Assembly: GCA_037178675.1 (NCBI GenBank)
Contig: JAYMGJ010000098.1
Span: forward strand, 62,001 to 126,000
Length of the DNA stretch: 64,000 nucleotides
Reading direction: 5' to 3'
Source of the DNA: Scleroderma bovista
Taxonomy: Eukaryota > Basidiomycota > Agaricomycetes > Boletales > Sclerodermataceae
Shown here: positions 36,315 to 48,657 of the stretch, piece after piece
Numbering within the stretch: position 1 is the stretch's first letter
Layout of the letters: each line of letters opens with the position of its first letter
Notes under the pieces: model-generated
The model's database searches: none
Seen by the model: only the letters and a program-made list of their open reading frames with translations
Told to the model about the DNA's origin: nothing
Translations under genes and position numbers: made by a program

Positions 36315-36854
36315 ATGGCAGAACAACGCACAAAGGCATGGCCGATGGCCGATGAAAACTTGACCAACTCGGTGAGTCGCATGCATTGCAAGAAGACCAT
36401 GTTGACATTTCCTTCCTTTAGATTCTTGATCTCGTTCAGCAAGCTGGTCAGTACAAGCAACTTAAGAAGGGTGCTAACGAAGGTGTGCATTGCAATTTTG
36501 GTCCCACATCTGTCGTTGATTTCACCTCACATTATTCATAGCTACGAAAACTCTCAACCGGGGTATTGCGGAGTTCATTGTTCTCACTGGGGACACCGAG
36601 CCTTTGGAAATTTTGCTCCATCTTCCACTTCTTTGTGAGGAAAAGGTATAAATAACATATCATGGAGCTTGCGATATTGTCTAATTCGTTTGTAGAACGT
36701 TCCTTACGTCTTCATACCATCAAAAGCAGCTTTGGGTCGCGCCTGTAACGTATCCCGACCTGTTATAGCTGCAAGTGTGACGACCAGTGAAGCCCGCGAG
36801 CTGCAAAGCCAAATCCGCAACGTCAAACTAGCCATTGAAAAGTTGATGTACTAG
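36315..36854 (+). CDS. SNU13: SNU13 (L7Ae family), U4/U6.U5 and box C/D snoRNP protein
   Basis: Binds the kink-turn of U4 snRNA and box C/D snoRNAs. ATG 36,315 gives [19 protein letters not shown]. Four exons join to [54 protein letters not shown] and [20 protein letters not shown], with [20 protein letters not shown] near the end; the stop follows KLMY at 36,852-36,854. Introns use GTGAGT, GTGTGC and GTATAA donors. The L7Ae RNA-binding motif (LKKGANE TKTLNRG) is intact. About 127 residues, the family standard. Confidence 0.96.
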
Positions 36855-36969
36855 GTGGATAGCTGATATATCCAGAATATGGAATACATTGCAGGGACTA
36901 GAATAACTGAAAAGTTGGCCAGGTTTATGAAGCATGGGGTAAATATTGTGTGATGTCTTCTAATAAACA

Positions 36970-37883
36970 TTATTTTGGTAGGTTCTCCCTTGCTTGTTGT
37001 CTGATTCTTCGCCTGCGCATTGTCAATGTGAACTGACCATACCTTGGAGAAAATGTGACTTACTCGTAAGCAATCTTGTCATTCCTATCCTGGTTGTCAG
37101 CCTTGAGCAAGATTAGGTGACGAAGACATACTTGAACATAGCATAAGCATCGCTCTGTGCTGGGTCATTCACATTGGGATCGTCAAGTAAGTCTTGGATC
37201 CCCAATAATATCTAACCGAGATATCGCACCACTGTTTACAAGAAGGCTATGTGGTACGCACCTGCTTGATGGTAATGGCAGGCTTCCATGATTTCTCCTC
37301 GTCCAGAATTGAAAGGCAGACAGTGCCAGAGGGGAATACATTTGGGTGGAATAAGGGTGGGGTGAATTTACCTGTGATCAAGGATTTAATTGCAACCCCA
37401 TTTTGTATTTAACCTATACGAACACTTTGGCGGTTTGGATGGATAATCTGTCAGAGCGCGCAGGAGCGAGGGGTTGGACAGTGAGATCATGCGAGTTAGA
37501 TTTTTTTTTCACCTTCTGGGAAAGTCATAGTAAGCTTGTAGAGTCCGCCATCCCAGGCTGTCTAATTAACGCGTTGTCGTCAGTTAGGAACGCGTTTTGG
37601 GCAAGGGAACACAGACCCCGGCTTTGCCTGGGATTCCAACCTCCCATTCCATGAGGTTCATTGAACCATCAGCAACCTTCACTGGTTTCGCGTAGAATCC
37701 CTGTGCGTTCAGGTCAGTTATGGTGCACTGGGATCAAACAAGCGCGCAGTGCATGGGAAGTCGGTGGCACTCAGGTAGGAAGATTGATGTGTGGATGAAA
37801 ACACGGGGAAAACATACAAACGGATGGTCTTTTCTCCATTGCTTGCGTTCTTCTGCTAGGCGCATTCTGCAAATTCCAGACAT
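36970..37883 (-). CDS. UBC9: UBC9, SUMO-conjugating E2 enzyme
   Basis: Accepts SUMO from E1 and transfers it to substrate lysines. ATG 37,883 gives [20 protein letters not shown] with PF. Next exon [20 protein letters not shown] with VGIPGKAG. Then [20 protein letters not shown], containing the catalytic Cys in GTVCLSIL, then [13 protein letters not shown] and the exon coding [20 protein letters not shown], followed by AYAMFK and NDKIAYE. The last exon [13 protein letters not shown] is joined by a GTAAGT donor (phase 2) and stops at 36,970-36,972. It is fragmented into small exons, so open frames in this region are misleading. Converges with SNU13, 115 bp apart. Confidence 0.93.
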
Positions 37884-38202
37884 GATTATTGGCGATGCGA
37901 TCTCAAAGAGCTCAAGGAATCAGCAAGTAAGCCCAAAGGAGGCCACTATACATTCCAGTAGCTTAGTCAGCATTTCTGTGGAAATGTATATTGTATGGAA
38001 ACTATCAACGGGGTAAGGTGGCCTCAAGAATTGAAGATAGTCATTTCAATACTCGAACGAGTGTATGTAGTCGCAGCAGCAGAGTGACCAACCCAGTATT
38101 ACAATTATGCTGATTGGCAAGTGGCACAAGTGTCACAACGTTCAGCACAGCCACGTTCGGGTTGACGCGCACTCCATCCTTTACGGAGGGTCAAGCGATT
38201 GC
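37884..38202. promoter_or_regulatory. Divergent promoter region, UBC9 / mS38
   Basis: About 320 bp between the ATG codons of UBC9 and the mS38 gene. No separate coding signal; the in-frame extension of mS38 back to 38,107 has no presequence character and is treated as leader. Confidence 0.45.
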
Positions 38203-39130
38203 ATGTCCTTGTTCTCTCGTCTGACGCGGCCCCAAGCCGTAGGTCGGGCTTATTATTCCTTTTTCTCTTCAAAGCCAGGAGGTGGGAGATACTTTAACTC
38301 GCCCAAGCCACCCAAGCCGGTGGTGCCAACTGGCAAAGTCGACAACGCCCATAACACTGCCGTGCCCGCAGAACCCGACAGCAACTCTACAAATGACAAT
38401 GTAAAGGCCTCAGGCGAAGAATCTTCTTCGCAGGCTTTACAATCATCCCGAAAGTTTTCCGATACCACACCTGGCTCAACTCTCGGTGTCACCGCTGACG
38501 CTCTTTCACCTTCTGCCGCTTTTACTGCTTTTTATGACCGTGCTCAAGTGCCAACCCATCGGGCCATAACGGCTAAGGAGTTTACTCTCCATGAATTTTT
38601 CTCCCTCCATCGGCCTTTACTTCTTCTGTCTCAACCCGCATCCATTATCTTCGAATCCATTGATCCGTCTACCCCATTATTACCGACCCGTTTTGACCAG
38701 GTTGAATCCGAATCTGCGTCTACCAACACCATTGATGACCCACCGGAGTCGTCTCAAGAGGCTGATGTAGACGCGGCTCGGCAGCTGGCACACACTCTCG
38801 TCAACAACCGCATAGGGGCCACCATGGCATGGCAAGATACCCTATCTCGCCTTGGCCTTGCACGGGAAGGTGTTATTGGTGACCCTGTCTTGATTAAGCA
38901 AGCAGCTCAGAAATGGGTCAGTGTCTACGCCGATAGTACAAGGCGGAAGAAGCGGAAAAAGATGAAGAAACACAAGTAAGCTAATTTCCTAATAGTATGT
39001 TCAACTCAATAATTATCATGATTTTAGGCTGAAGAAGCGCCGTAGAGTAAGCTTACCGCACTGCCGTCTTTTTGCTGTACGCTAATTTGTTGCTCAGCTG
39101 AGCCGTGCTTCCCGTCAGAATGCCAAGTAA
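38203..39130 (+). CDS. COX24: Mitochondrial small ribosomal subunit protein mS38 (COX24-like)
   Basis: Mitoribosome protein; yeast Cox24 is linked to COX1 mRNA processing and translation. ATG 38,203 gives the presequence-like MSLFSRLTRPQAVGRAYYSF, preferred over the upstream ATG at 38,107. The middle is Ser/Thr/acidic and weakly conserved; AFTAFYDRAQVPTHRAITAK and HEFFSLHRPLLLL are the most ordered parts. The diagnostic C-terminus is TRRKKRKKMKKHK, then two tiny introns giving LKKRRR and LSRASRQNAK, with the stop at 39,128-39,130. The Lys/Arg-rich DUF1713 tail buried in rRNA is what identifies the family. About 280 residues. Confidence 0.88.
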
Positions 39131-39542
39131 AACAGAAGGTGCATTGGAGGTCCCAATGATAGACATCGCGCTTGTCTCAAATGCGTTTATACAGTAGCAT
39201 TGATCCCTTCTATTGATTCTCGAGGGCATGAAAGGAACTGTTATTCTTCCAAGTTGCATTACAGCAAGCACTTTGGTTTAGCTTTAGAACGTAGCCAAAT
39301 AATACTAGCATCATGCCATGGATCAACGGTGGAGAATTGGACGCTAGAGGTTTTATAAGATGGACTCCAGGGAAATTCTAGCACAAGTCGTTCCAACACA
39401 TGTGCTCCTCGTACGTACGTAACTCATTTTAGCAATCGCCCGATCTACTATGATCATACGGCAAGCAATCCATAAGTACTAAACGGAAAACGTTCGTGTG
39501 AGTATTGGTCAACTCCAGTTTACCGAGACGCACCTTACTGTG
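39131..39542. other. Intergenic between convergent mS38 and GPI10
   Basis: About 410 bp, the 3' sides of both genes. No gene seen. The 65-codon plus-strand frame at 39,498-39,695 is antisense to GPI10 coding sequence. Confidence 0.5.
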
Positions 39543-41503
39543 CTACGAGATTCCGTGCTGCCAAACACGAACACCTCCTTTCCTTTTCCCTTCGCCTTCC
39601 CATTCCCGGCCACCCTTCCATACTTCGTGATACCCCCTCTCTTGGAGCAAAGGGAGAATTCCAGGTTCGCTCAAGAGTGCGCCAAACATAACTAGATATT
39701 TAGGCCATTCGTGCCGCCAGCCCAAGTCCCACAGTCCTCCGCGTAGTTCGATGGCAGTTAAACTACTGGCGAAAGACCCACCTGGCACTGAACTAGGCGA
39801 TGGGGATGGCGGAAATGAATTATTGACTCGAGGGGGAAAATGCGATTGTATGTATGCAACCGGAGACTCGAAAAATACATCGGTTTGGTCCTTGTAGTTT
39901 GCATGATCTTGAATTCTACAAAAGGAAATGAGTCAAAAAGCGGGAACGTTACAACGAACATACCCCAGGGGCGGCTCGCAACCCAGCGCCCACATCTTGC
40001 CTGGATGGGTAAGGTCCGGGCGATGCAAGTAGGCTTGCCACGGTGTCGAATGGCATGGCATCAAGAAGCCAATCGTGGTCGAGTCATCAACAGGGAGATT
40101 TCTCAAATAAGTCATGACCATTATCTGTCCAGTACAATGGAAAAAGATAACATATATGCTCGCTGGAACTGATAGAAGCAGAAGAACAAGGTGGCGTGTG
40201 CGAATCGAAAGTTTCGTGGTCTGTTTTGTCCGGCTACTGACCTGCCGCGATCGATCGCCTTCCGCAGAACGGTTGTAGAGCTCCAGTAGGGACCTTGCGC
40301 CAAGGAGGTGCAACATGGGAAGCACAGGGTGCAAAAACCGCCATTCCTTGTGTCCCAACAGAGAGTAGATAGCCATCGTCCATCCTATGCATCCTACAAT
40401 GATCTTTAATTTCGCCTCACCTTTCTTCACTGCAAGAAAGCACCCGTGAAGAACGAATGGTAGCGACGTGGTACACAGGACGGGGAGGGCTTGCGAGAAA
40501 TAATAGTGCCATGGGCTAGAGCCGTAAAACGATGAAACTGGTGATGCGTTTACGCGAAGGAAATTCCATAAAGTGAAAGTGGGTTGTCCATAGAATGCCG
40601 TATCGAGAGCGAAGACGAGTGCTAGGACAGTAAATCTGATAGTGTCACGTCCATTAGAAGCCTGTAACAACGAGAAAAGAACAACAAACCCAAGGATGGC
40701 AGCGTCACGAAAAAATGACACGATGAATGCAATATTATTTCTGAGACGTAATGACAAGATGGTGAACATATAGAGCCATATAATACCATTGGTTGGTCGG
40801 ACGGCACAGGACAGCGCAGCAAAAATGATACATTGCCTCAAAGATGCCCTGTGGACGTGGATCAGTAATGTCTCATTCTACACGGGATACGAAGGTTACT
40901 TGCAGTGAAGCAGAGTGTGAAGTTACTACATCCCACGGGAAGTGACTCAACGCAACGGTTGTTAGTGATGTTTCCAAAGAATTCGACAATGACCTTGACA
41001 GAGAAAGTGCGTGGAAGAACGATGTTAGCGAAAGAAAATGCTACAAATGAAGGGGGCGCCAGTGTCAGTGGGCGTCCATGGAAACAAATGTGAAAGTTAT
41101 ACACGCACTGTAAGTTGTACATGTGAATCATCGAGCACCTTACTGGAAAGCTTGCAGACGAAAATATCTGTTAATGCGGCAAGCAATCCATGAATGACTC
41201 TAGGGGCAAATACCTGACAACGTTATGAATAAGGCTACAACCGGAAGAAAAACGTACCACGGCCACTGGGTATTTACTGTCCAGACCTAATACTTTCAGA
41301 ATCCAATAGGCGGGTATGTTGACCGCAGGGTATAGTAAACTACGAAGGGGTTGTGCGCACACCCATTCCCATGTCAGGTGTCCATAGCCAAAAAAGAATC
41401 TATGAGCAGGTTCCAGCGCTTGAAAGTACTCGTCCGGCTGAAAAAATCCCTGGGTGAAGATCGCAATGGCAAGGCGAATGCATATGCTCAGTAGTGGAAT
41501 CAT
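39543..41503 (-). CDS. GPI10: GPI mannosyltransferase III (PIG-B/GPI10)
   Basis: ER-membrane enzyme adding the third mannose of the GPI anchor from dolichol-P-mannose (GT22 family). ATG 41,503 reads MIPLLSICIRLAIAIFTQGF with FQPDEYFQALEPAHRFFFGY and GHLTWEW, the acidic donor-binding loop. Small exons give RTFSNSLETSLTTVALSHFP. A large exon follows, with many membrane helices and FALDTAFYGQPTFTLWNFLR, GHKEWRFLHPVLPMLHLLGA, and GFLMPCHSTPWQAYLHRPDL with WALGCEPPL. A last intron near 39,908-39,960 leads to QDHANYKDQTDVFFESPVAY and a C-terminal domain ending RKGGVRVWQHGIS. Topology and motif order match PIG-B and not the GPI14/GPI18 families. Confidence 0.92.
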
Positions 41504-41691
41504 GTTACGCTGATATTACATAATCTTTTATTATTGGAAAAATTCGAGGTAAGATTACGTAATCGATAAGCTGTTGACAGTTTGATTGCAAGTATGTACA
41601 AGAACAAAACCTCTTGAACTAAATCCATTTCTCATGCTCACCAAATAACTTCATTATCCCCAATAAGTCACCAGTATAGTAAGGTACTCCC

Positions 41692-43440
41692 TTATTTTTG
41701 GGGGTTACTAAGTGGGGGTCTGCGCTCAACAACACTAGAAATAACAGACTTTGGAGGAGTCCTTGTATGTCGAGGCAGGTTCGTCTCTGCCACCATGTCT
41801 CCTTGCGAGGTCTCGAACTTTGAGGACTGTTGGTTTTCGGCCACGACAGATATCGAAGGATCCCGCGATGAGTGGCGGGAGGGTAAGGACGCAGGGTGAA
41901 AGTCGGGCCCGACATTCTGAATAGCTCCTCTTTTTAATAACTCGGACATCTCCCTTATTTCATCCTCATCACTCCCACTTTCACCAGATGGACCACCGAG
42001 AAGTTGGTCATTCTCTAGTTTCCCGAAGCGTATCGCATTTCGGATGGACTTCTGACGTGCTTCGGGGACGGTACTTGACCCTAGTGATGTCCAAGGCTGC
42101 TGTGGACATGATTTATCATAGGCTGATGCCATACGGTCAGCTCTGAAGCGTGTTACGGTGGATTTTTGAGTATCTTGAGGGGTAAAATGAGGGTATTTCT
42201 GCGGTGATCAGTATGTTATGGCGGACAAATGTAGACAAAGATATCCTACAGTCTCGTCCCCACTATCATGGCGTGTCTCCATTGCTCGAGCAGCCTCGTA
42301 ACCGATAGCATGTCGTTTGGTAAAGTATTCAAAGGCGACTTCTCGTTGATGCTGGGCTGAGTCAAAGTCAAAGTCTTCATACTGAAGCTCTGCAGGTGTT
42401 TCGCCCTCAGTGCTGTCAGCATCCTGCCTGGATGGGATATGATCTTCCTCGCCTCCCAGTTTTTCGTTGTCTTCTAGGGGAGAAATGGGAGATTCGTCAT
42501 CAGAGTCTGCGACATTTTCCGACGTAGGCGTAGAGGCATTTGGGCGGCGTCGTTCTACTACCTGCACTTTCATAGGATATTTGTCTGCGCTGGCTGTGCT
42601 CACAAGGGGCACACGTGGAGACGATCGCAATTGGCCTAAAACAATATCACCCCAGTCGGCTTGGCCACTCGAAGTGACTTCTTCATTTGCGCTGGCAGTT
42701 GGTTCCAGTATGACAGGCTCAGAAAATGTCACGTTTTTCTTGGAGGGCTTCTGCATCATGGTGTTCTCCGAAGCTTTGCGTTCCCCAGCTTTCCCCACAG
42801 CTTCCAGTAAGGCTTTACCCATCTTCTTCTGCAGCATCTTTGCTTGTAGAAGTTGTTCGGATTCCGACTTCGCTTCTTCCATTCTTCGTCGCATGTCCTC
42901 TTTCCGCTTCTCCTCCTTCTCGCGCCGTTCTTTGAATTGGAGCAAGCGCTCCTCCTCCTCCAGAATGTCAAGAATGCGATCACGTTCGCGGCGACGGCGC
43001 TCCCTTTCAGCAGGCGAGAGTGAATGTATGGGGACGAGGTCAGGTTCATGAAGGTAGGCGGATGCCTCTGGTATCTCGGAAACTGGCTCTGATATTTCTA
43101 TGATAGGGTCGCCATCATCGTTCAAGAGCTATCATCAAAGGTCACGACCCAGGCATGCATCAACAAAGTAGAGAACGCGCCTGTCCCTGCTCGTTCCGTT
43201 GAAGAGGTTCATCGCCAAGCATTTCCCCAAGCTGATCAGAGAGTTGCTTTAGCCGATCTTGGGATAAACCAGAGGCAGACGATCCGTCCCCGATCGTTGC
43301 ATCGCGAAGTGAACTGAACAGAGCCTGCAGCGCTGTAAATATACTCCGTGTGTGTCAATCAAGATAGATTCAAGGAAGATAATACCCTCTGTTCGGCTCG
43401 AGCTAAGATCCTTGGTACTGCCAATACTCTGGTTGGCCAT
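41692..43440 (-). CDS. DUF3835-containing protein, URI/Bud27-like
   Basis: Fungal URI/Bud27 proteins bind RPB5 and help RNA polymerase assembly and translation. ATG 43,440 gives MANQSIGSTKDLSSSRTEG. A second exon carries LQALFSSLRDATIGDGSSAS-type sequence and the next LSDQLGEMLGDEPLQRNEQ. The main exon is acidic with a long charged helix (SPAERERRRRERDRILDILE; KMLQKKMGKALLEAVGKAGE) and the phrase KKNVTFSEPVILEP. The DUF3835-like C-terminus includes FDFDSAQHQREVAFEYFTKR, VTRFRADRMASAYDKS, AIRFGKLENDQLLGG, and SVISSVVERRPPLSNPQK at the stop. The typical N-terminal prefoldin helices are short or absent, so equivalence to URI is tentative. Confidence 0.7.
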
Positions 43441-43566
43441 GCTGTAAGATCTGAGGTTCAAGATATTTTACTTAGATATTATTGACATTCATGTACAATA
43501 AATAATTACATAAATTGTAGCTATGTGATCTCTGTCCTGCCATTCCAACTGATAACTCTTGAAATC

Positions 43567-44587
43567 ATGGTAGTCTCCCATCCTGCTGCCCCCGTTACTC
43601 ACAAGAAAACCCGTAAAAGTCTCGAAAAGAGAAAAGGAAAGGCTGTGGATGCCACAATACAGGCGACCAATGCTGATGAAGACATTACCCTTGAATCCCT
43701 GGTCGATGAGCCAAGCGTGGACGAGGCAAGGGAGGACGATGAAGTAATGATTGATGTTGATCCCGAGTCCGCGCCAACTCCTTCTACTGCACCATCGTTT
43801 CCTACCCTTCCTAAATCTTCACTTTCCTCGACGACATCGAAGTCAGAGACGAGACGAGTTCCCATACCACCGCATCGAATGTCACCTATAAAAAAGGATT
43901 GGATCAACATATTCTCTCCACTTACGGAGATTCTTGGGCTGCAAGTCCGTATGAATGTGCATAGGAGATGCGTGGAAATAAGAGTAAGTTGTTCGGTCGC
44001 TTTGGCTGATGCGCTCTCAACGTATGATGATTTTCCAGACTTCAAAACATACCAAAGATGTTGGTGCGCTACAAAAAGGTGCCGACTTCGTCAAGGCATA
44101 TGCATTAGGGTTTGATGTAAATGTAAGACCTCTGTATGAAAGTGACATGTCCCTCATCTACTTCAAGGACGCTATCGCCCTCCTGCGATTGGACGACCTC
44201 TATCTCGACTCGTTCGAAATAAAAGACGTTAAGACACTTCACGGTGATCATCTTTCCCGTGCCATCGGTACGCAGCCAACTGTTGAAGCATCTGCTACAA
44301 ACTAACGCGTCGTCTAGGACGAATCGCAGGGCACGAGGGCAAAACAAAATTCACAATCGAAAACGCTAGTCGCACGAGAATCGTTCTTGCTGACACGTGT
44401 GTTGTGTGTTTTTATTAATTGTGTCCAGATTCTCACAGGTGACAGTAAAATTCATATCATGGGCTCCTTCCAAAACATCAAAATTGCTAGAGATGCCATC
44501 GTATCTCTGATTCTTGGATCGCCTCCTGGGAAAGTGTATGCTGGACTAAGAACTGTTTGCAGTCGGATGAAGCAGCGCGCTTTGTAA
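43567..44587 (+). CDS. PNO1: PNO1/DIM2, KH-domain 40S pre-ribosome factor
   Basis: Required for 18S rRNA 3' maturation and recruitment of Dim1. ATG 43,567 ([20 protein letters not shown]) with an acidic N-terminus. KH-like domain 1: [20 protein letters not shown]. After an intron with a GTAAGT donor at 43,984: [20 protein letters not shown] with YALGFDV. The following exon gives [20 protein letters not shown] with [15 protein letters not shown]. Then [20 protein letters not shown] with [20 protein letters not shown], the degenerate second KH domain with GxxG-like GHEG, and [20 protein letters not shown]. Stop at 44,585-44,587. Length and motifs match yeast Pno1 closely. Confidence 0.95.
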
Positions 44588-45070
44588 GACCAATGTAATC
44601 TCACTCGTATTCTGCCATTGATCCACCTCACACAATCACCTCTGCGAGATAACACCCCCATGATCACATAGACCACGTTACTACCATGTGTAATCCATGA
44701 TACAGTAATAAAAGGCTCTTTCATCGTGGAATTTTATCGAAGCCAACTCCTAGTCCTTCCCACACAAGCCTAAGAACTTGCTTAGAGCCGATGATAACAT
44801 ACTGTTTTCAAAATGTTGCCAACAGACTGCATCAGTGTGTTGGTGGAGTCACTCAGGACTTCAATCTCACATGTCAAAATCAACATACGTTCCCGTTAGG
44901 AATGCTACTGTACCAATCTATACTATGCGTGACATGCCATGATTTGCTTGTGGACGTTGAAAAAAAAAACACAATTGGAGGGTTCTGATGTGTGAAATCG
45001 AGCCAAAATAACGGAGCAGATGTTGAAGATTAGCCTATGCTGTTTGTCCGTAAAATGGTGGACTCCGTAA
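44588..45070. other. Intergenic between convergent PNO1 and GID7
   Basis: About 480 bp of 3' flanks. Only short random frames were seen, plus a run of nine A at about 44,962. No gene, repeat or RNA recognised. Confidence 0.5.
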
Positions 45071-48070
45071 TTATACTTCCTCATCAAGGGAGCCGTTGTC
45101 CCATGATGATTCGACCCGGCCCTTGCCCTTGGTATTCAGGAGCACATCTAGCGTGGATGGACCCGGGACAGATGTCTCCGAGGGGAGAGGGAGCGGCTCC
45201 CATATTCGTATCGTGCAGTCATCAGAACACGACGCGAACATCCGTTCGTTGCGCGGATTCCAGGCAACGCAGTTCACACTGCCATTTCCATGACCCGGGA
45301 GTACTTCAAGCAGGACGCCGGTAGCCCGGTGCCAAACATAGACATTCTGGTCTAACATGCATGTGCTCAGATCAGAGTCAAACATCCATCAATGCATCCT
45401 TACCCTCGCTCCCACTGACAACAAAGTTACCATCCACCCCTCCAAAACAACTTCGAATCACATGTTGGCGTTGATGTTGTCCAATGAACTTGCGGGCCAG
45501 ACGTCCGTCGTTCAAATCCAACAAATGGATCGCCTGTGCAACATTTGTCATGACCTAGGAAGGATATCGGAAGCAAGGTCCTTACATCTGGAGCATGGTT
45601 GATCATCGCGAACCGCGAATCACTGGAGATCTTCACGCTAGTGAGTTCCCCTTCTGTTGGAATCGACCTATGGGGAGCTGTTGCGCACAACCACGATCAC
45701 ACAATCACAATCACTCACTGTTCCAAAGTCTTTGCCTTGAAGTCGTAAATAACAATGCAATGCTCTGATGATGGTTGGGCGCCGCTCCCGGTTCCCACGG
45801 CGCTAGGAGAAGGCGATTCCTGGCTTGTCCCCCGAGTAGAGAGCCTATCGACCGAGGAGGGAGTCGTCGATTGATACCCCATTCCGATGACAACTAGCCG
45901 TGTCATGTCTGGAGAAACAGCCATGTCTGTGACTCGGACGGGTATTCCAGGCCACTCATCCGCTTGCTTCCCAGACGCGTCCTGAGAAAAGCTGAGTTTC
46001 TCCATGGAGCGTGAAATGGAATAAAAATTACCCATGCTACAACTTTACGATCCAAGCTTGCTGACATGAATCCTGAGTCGTCCGGTAACCACATTAGAGC
46101 AGACACGGTTTCCTCGTGAGAGTCCACGGTAGTGATGCGTTTCCCAGTCTAAACAACACCCGCCGAATGTAATCAACAGCAGTAAAAGATGAAAGGGTCT
46201 GACCTTCGTATCCCATAACATGATTAAGTTATCTGCTGAAGTGAGAAGTATTGAATCATCAAGCGACCATGCGATGGCTCCAACGGGATAGGGATGGTCT
46301 CGAAGTGTAAACTCTGCTACACATTCGCGATCCCGAGGGTGGCCGTCAAACTGTGTACGAGATGTAAGCGGATATCGGCATCAGTAAAGAAGCTGGCTCA
46401 ACGGAAAATCGCCAAATTATAGCCGTCTTGTCTTTACTTGCGCTAGCAAGGCGCAAGCCATCGTGACTCCAGGCCACGTTCCACACCTCATCAGTGTGGG
46501 CATGAAGTATGGTAGTAGTTACACGAGGGAAACCCTCTTTATCACAGTGATGATCAGCAAACAAGGAAAATGAAGAGGGATTCATTGGTGCGTTGTGATA
46601 AATGCAGCGCTCTCGTTGATAGTGTCGTGCTTGGGTGAGCAGAGTTGCGAATCGCCGTTGGGGAATCATGGCAGAGGAGGGTATGAATTCTGAAACAGTT
46701 CGGTCATCAAATGGTTTGGAAGGGAAAGCTATGTCTGCCTACGCTGGAGGTCTGCTAGTAGTGCCTGACGTGATAGCGATGACGCACCGTCCCAGAGCGC
46801 GCGTCGACGAAGATCCTGTGTGTCTGAACACATTATCAAACTAAGAAATATACAAGGTGAGTCCAGTTGGAATATGATCTACAGTCATGCACCAACCTTG
46901 ATAATGTGTGTAATTGATCAGAAGAATTGGCACTTAGAGGGGCCAATTGCTCCCGTAGAACCTGGAGGGCAGTTGTCGTTTTTCGAGCCTCGAGGAGTTC
47001 CAAGTATTTCTGCTTGCCGATGAGAAACAGTGCCTCCTGTATATAGGCATGTCAGGGAACCAACGCCTGATTACGTTGACTGGAAACAACATGATCTTAC
47101 CCAAAGAAAGTTCTCGTCGGCGACAAGCCGAGGTAATAGAGTCTCTGCGCTTGACCATTCCGCATTGAGGATATACTGGCGAAACTCGGATACCTCAGGT
47201 GTTTCTAAAGAGTAACCGGATTCTGCTTCAAGAGTCGCGGCGGATTCACTGAATGATGTCAGAGTAGAGTGGAGCAAGTGTGAGCTCAACTTACATGTAC
47301 CCTACGTCTCTGAGGCTCTGAATGACTAGTCTCACGAATTCCTGGCGGTCAACATAGGGATCTTCGTACAATGTAGAGCCTGGCAATGATACTCGTGCGA
47401 TAGAGCTGTGTTTCGAAATGCCATTACCCATGGGCGATGATCCTTTGGTGGAACCATTCGCCATAGGCATCATGAAGCCGTTTCCGTTGGTGAACCCATT
47501 CGAACGACTTGCTTTATCCAATATGAGGGATGATGGACCTGCTTCGGTAGTGGAGTTGATGGAGACAGAGAGGCCGGACGATTGATCAGAATGTGGGACA
47601 TGCATGCTGTCTGCAGGAAGGCTTGGTATGCGAAAAATATTGTCGATTGTAGTAACAGAGGTAGCAGTCGAGGTGATGGTACTCGTGCTGTCTACTCTTT
47701 GTCTCTTGTAAGCCCGTGACTGATCTGAGAGCAAACGCGACAACAAAAGGAGTGAGAAAAGAGGGATGTGGCGAAGTAAATCATAAGATGAAAAACGGCT
47801 CACCTGGCAAAGTAGGGGGATGTGCGTCGCCCTCGCAATCCTCTACCTGAGACCGGGGACGTGTGGAGGGAACCAATGGGCGGACGAATTCAACTGCTCT
47901 GGAAAGAACCCTGGACTCAGACGGTGGGGAGCTTATCCGGCTACCCGCTGTATTGGTTTCCAGCCTTGTAGACGATTCTGGGGGAGTGGGACGATTGTCC
48001 TCTGCAACGTTTAGCCGAGTAATTGGATTAATGGTGGCTGGTGGGTTGTTCTGTTCGTCGGGATATCATG
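45071..48070 (-). CDS. GID7: GID7/WDR26-like subunit of the GID/CTLH ubiquitin ligase
   Basis: Scaffold of the GID E3 that degrades gluconeogenic enzymes. An N-terminal exon (about 47,815-48,060) codes Ser/Pro-rich sequence ending [12 protein letters not shown]. Then Ser/Asn-rich sequence and YVDREFV-type text [20 protein letters not shown] form the LisH region. CTLH follows: [20 protein letters not shown] with [19 protein letters not shown] repeats come next: [20 protein letters not shown] with [33 protein letters not shown], and [20 protein letters not shown] with [19 protein letters not shown], then an acidic end. Many short introns. The first coding exon is unresolved: the frame upstream hits a stop near 48,062 and no convincing ATG joins, so the 5' limit is approximate. 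Confidence 0.85.
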
Positions 48071-48657
48071 TAGCGCCCCCGAAAGTCGCTACCAGTCTCC
48101 GCAGAGTATAACAACGAGGGCAATGTCAGTCGGTGAGGAGGAAATAACTTGTCACAGTCAAAGGGTGTACACTTGTGAGGCCCATGCAGTCTAGGGCCGG
48201 AACCCAGATACGGAAAATCGACCCCTCCAAGTGCAATTCACGAAATACAAGACATCGACAGCCCTTACGATGCATAGCAAGTACTTGTCATTGAATAGAA
48301 TGTATGGAAAATGCACTAGAATGATAGAAGACGAGCGCGAGAAAATGCCGTAGATACAATACTTCATCATGCGTTGGTTTGGTTTTTGTGTGGATAACTA
48401 TAGATAAGGCTGTGTGAATGATGATTTTCCAAAATGAAACCCGGAAAGCGAATCCTCTGTCGTCGTGCGCGTGATATATAGGTATGGTACACAGCGTGAA
48501 GTAGAGGAGTATGCTGAAATTTTGAGTGCAATGCTAACAAAAACGACGTGTGTGAGTGGAGTGGAAATAGACGTGCTCAATGAAGGATGTTCCGAAGGAA
48601 AGAGAGGAAGACCGGTGGGTTGGATGAATGGCGGCAGCCCTGTCAGGACCTACAAAG
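48071..48657. other. Intergenic, GID7 promoter and ECL1-family 3' flank
   Basis: About 590 bp. It probably hides the GID7 first exon; ATGGGCCTC read from about 48,185 on the minus strand is one candidate but its splice phase does not fit. The plus-strand frame at 48,465-48,668 has no resemblance to known proteins. Confidence 0.4.

Noticed and set aside
36089..36490. 133-codon minus-strand frame
   Set aside because: Antisense to SNU13 exons and their upstream region; SNU13 identity is certain.
42467..43051. 194-codon plus-strand open frame
   Set aside because: Antisense to the Lys/Glu/Arg-rich helix of the DUF3835 gene; reversing those codons gives a Ser/Phe/Arg-rich frame, and no family matches.
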